This document shows, piece by piece, positions 34,564 to 35,292 of a stretch of DNA of 35,292 nt (position 1 is its first letter; each line of letters begins with the position of its first letter). Source of the DNA: Clostridia bacterium (lineage in GTDB: Bacteria > Bacillota_A > Clostridia > Christensenellales > Aristaeellaceae). The position numbers and the translations under genes are program-made. The notes under the pieces are model-generated. The model was not told the origin of the DNA, searched no databases, and saw only the letters and a list, made by a program, of their open reading frames with translations. The DNA lies in contig JAFQOY010000183.1 of assembly GCA_017412025.1 (NCBI GenBank), positions 1-35,292 on the forward strand. Direction: 5' to 3'.

Positions 34564-34614
34564 CACGTCTGATCCGTTCAAGACATAGACTATGCCAGGG
34601 AGCTGAAAAGAAGT
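34564..34614. promoter_or_regulatory. Palindromic, possibly bidirectional sigma-K-like promoter
   Basis: CATAGACTATG at 34584-34594 is a palindrome. On the plus strand CATAGACTA fits the sigma-K -10 form CATAnnnTA, with CAC (AC at 34565-34566) 17 bases upstream as the -35. On the minus strand CATAGTCTA fits as well, with AC (34614-34613) 18 bases upstream. Predicted starts are about 65 bases before the collagen-like gene and 35 before the glycosyltransferase. No sigma-A consensus is seen here. The motif is short and degenerate, so this is a prediction only. Confidence 0.45.
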
Positions 34615-34663
34615 TCCCCCGTCCTTTCATCTCATCGCATTTTTCAGAAAGCAGGTGTGTCTT

Positions 34664-35292
34664 TTGCCGTATTACGTTGCCGGCCAAAGCCCATATGGGC
34701 AGATCAGCTGCCCACAGATTGATTATTCCGCAAACAGATGCGCTACCGGCGGCTATCCTCCGCCATATCCGGTCAATCCGCCTTATCCGCAATGGCCTCA
34801 GGGTCCTGTCGGGCCGCAGGGACCCCAGGGACTGATCGGCGCAACCGGACCAACAGGGCCAACCGGACCACAGGGTCCTCAGGGCGCACAGGGACCGATT
34901 GGCGCAACCGGCGCAACCGGTGCAACCGGCGCGACCGGTGCAGCCGGCGCACAGGGACCCATCGGCGCGACCGGACCGGTTGGACCTCAGGGCCCGGTTG
35001 GACCGACCGGCGCAACTGGCGCAACCGGCGCGACCGGCGCACAGGGACCCATCGGCCTGACCGGACCGGTTGGACCACAGGGCCCGATTGGACCGACCGG
35101 CGCAACCGGCGCAACTGGTGCAACCGGCGCGACTGGCGCAGCCGGCGCACAGGGACCCATCGGCCTGTCCGGACCGGCTGGACCCCAGGGCCCGATTGGA
35201 CCGACCGGCGCAACCGGCGAACAGGGCCCTGTCGGCCCGACTGGACCGGTTGGACCCCAGGGCCCGATTGGACCGACCGGCGCAACCGGACC
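34664..35292 (+). CDS. Collagen-like (Gly-X-Y) repeat protein, 3' end outside the window
   Basis: Open from 34607 to the window end with no ATG near the front. The likely start is TTG 34664, with AAAGCAGGTG (one mismatch to AAGGAGGTG) 6 bases upstream; GTG 34655 is the alternative. The N-terminal 46 residues have two cysteines and a Pro/Tyr-rich stretch ([18 protein letters not shown]). From 34802 at least 54 uninterrupted G-X-Y triplets follow, mostly [15 protein letters not shown] and GAQ. A larger module, [21 protein letters not shown] then GAT repeats, recurs three times. Threonine in the third position is typical of BclA-like spore proteins glycosylated on Thr. The C-terminal domain is missing, so trimer or exosporium assignment is inference. 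Confidence 0.88.
   Translation, partial: MPYYVAGQSPYGQISCPQIDYSANRCATGGYPPPYPVNPPYPQWPQGPVGPQGPQGLIGATGPTGPTGPQGPQGAQGPIGATGATGATGATGAAGAQGPIGATGPVGPQGPVGPTGATGATGATGAQGPIGLTGPVGPQGPIGPTGATGATGATGATGAAGAQGPIGLSGPAGPQGPIGPTGATGEQGPVGPTGPVGPQGPIGPTGATG

Noticed and set aside
34773..35285. Minus-strand frame of 170 codons rich in Arg, Val, Pro and Gln
   Set aside because: It is the antisense of the collagen repeats; the plus strand gives perfect Gly-X-Y, while this frame is only a mirror of the repeat and has no ribosome site.
34802..35292. CRISPR array or tandem satellite
   Set aside because: The repeats are 9-base codon triplets in one open frame, with no constant repeat and unique spacers.

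Overview
The window reads as chromosomal DNA of an endospore-forming member of Bacillota, class Clostridia, with fairly high G+C. The support is a germination protease gene (gpr), the Bacillota-type pur operon repressor PurR, a PyrR attenuation leader, the NAD-linked PyrD/PyrK dihydroorotate dehydrogenase, two sporulation-type D,D-carboxypeptidases and a purR-pth-mfd / murC neighbourhood typical of Clostridia. I cannot name a genus. By eye the window is near 60% G+C, except for one AT-richer gene at 15.4-15.95 kb. || Layout. 0-0.1 kb: 5' end of a group IIC intron on the minus strand, running off the left edge beside a terminator-like hairpin. 0.2-3.3 kb: a zinc-dependent phospholipase C-like gene facing gpr-dacF. 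3.4-6.7 kb: NAD synthetase and a secreted metallophosphoesterase, each with a clear promoter or terminator. 6.7-7.0 kb: a bidirectional terminator apparently split by a small inverted-repeat element. 7.0-8.9 kb: a LacI-type regulator and an EamA transporter. 8.9-14.9 kb: the pyr cluster pyrR-pyrB-pyrC-[repeat]-pyrF-pyrK-pyrD, preceded by promoter, PyrR-binding loop and attenuator. 14.9-16.9 kb: a C-GCAxxG-C-C protein, an AT-rich CDP-alcohol phosphatidyltransferase, and a patatin-like hydrolase. 17.0-17.35 kb: a second palindromic repeat and the SRP RNA gene. 17.4-24.2 kb: purR-pth-mfd divergent from murC. 24.2-26.0 kb: a small exported protein and type I asparaginase. || 26.0-34.5 kb is a run of seven tightly spaced minus-strand genes: glycosyltransferase, dacB-type D,D-carboxypeptidase, rluB, a 952-residue membrane-anchored repeat protein, a NusG-domain-II protein, an acyltransferase and panE. 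Divergent from it at the right edge is a collagen-like gene with a Pro/Tyr-rich N-terminus and more than 50 Gly-X-Y triplets. It starts at TTG or GTG and is cut by the window end. || The most interesting locus is this right edge. A collagen-like protein of spore-surface (BclA) style and a glycosyltransferase share a 120-base intergenic region. At its centre is a palindrome, CATAGACTATG, that fits a sigma-K type -10 element on both strands, with a suitably placed AC -35 element each way. I infer co-expression in the mother cell and glycosylation of the collagen-like protein by the adjacent enzyme. Other points of interest are a probable ACG start codon for dacB, a 236-bp element flanked by a 20-bp duplication of a terminator hairpin, and a palindromic PurBox at purR.
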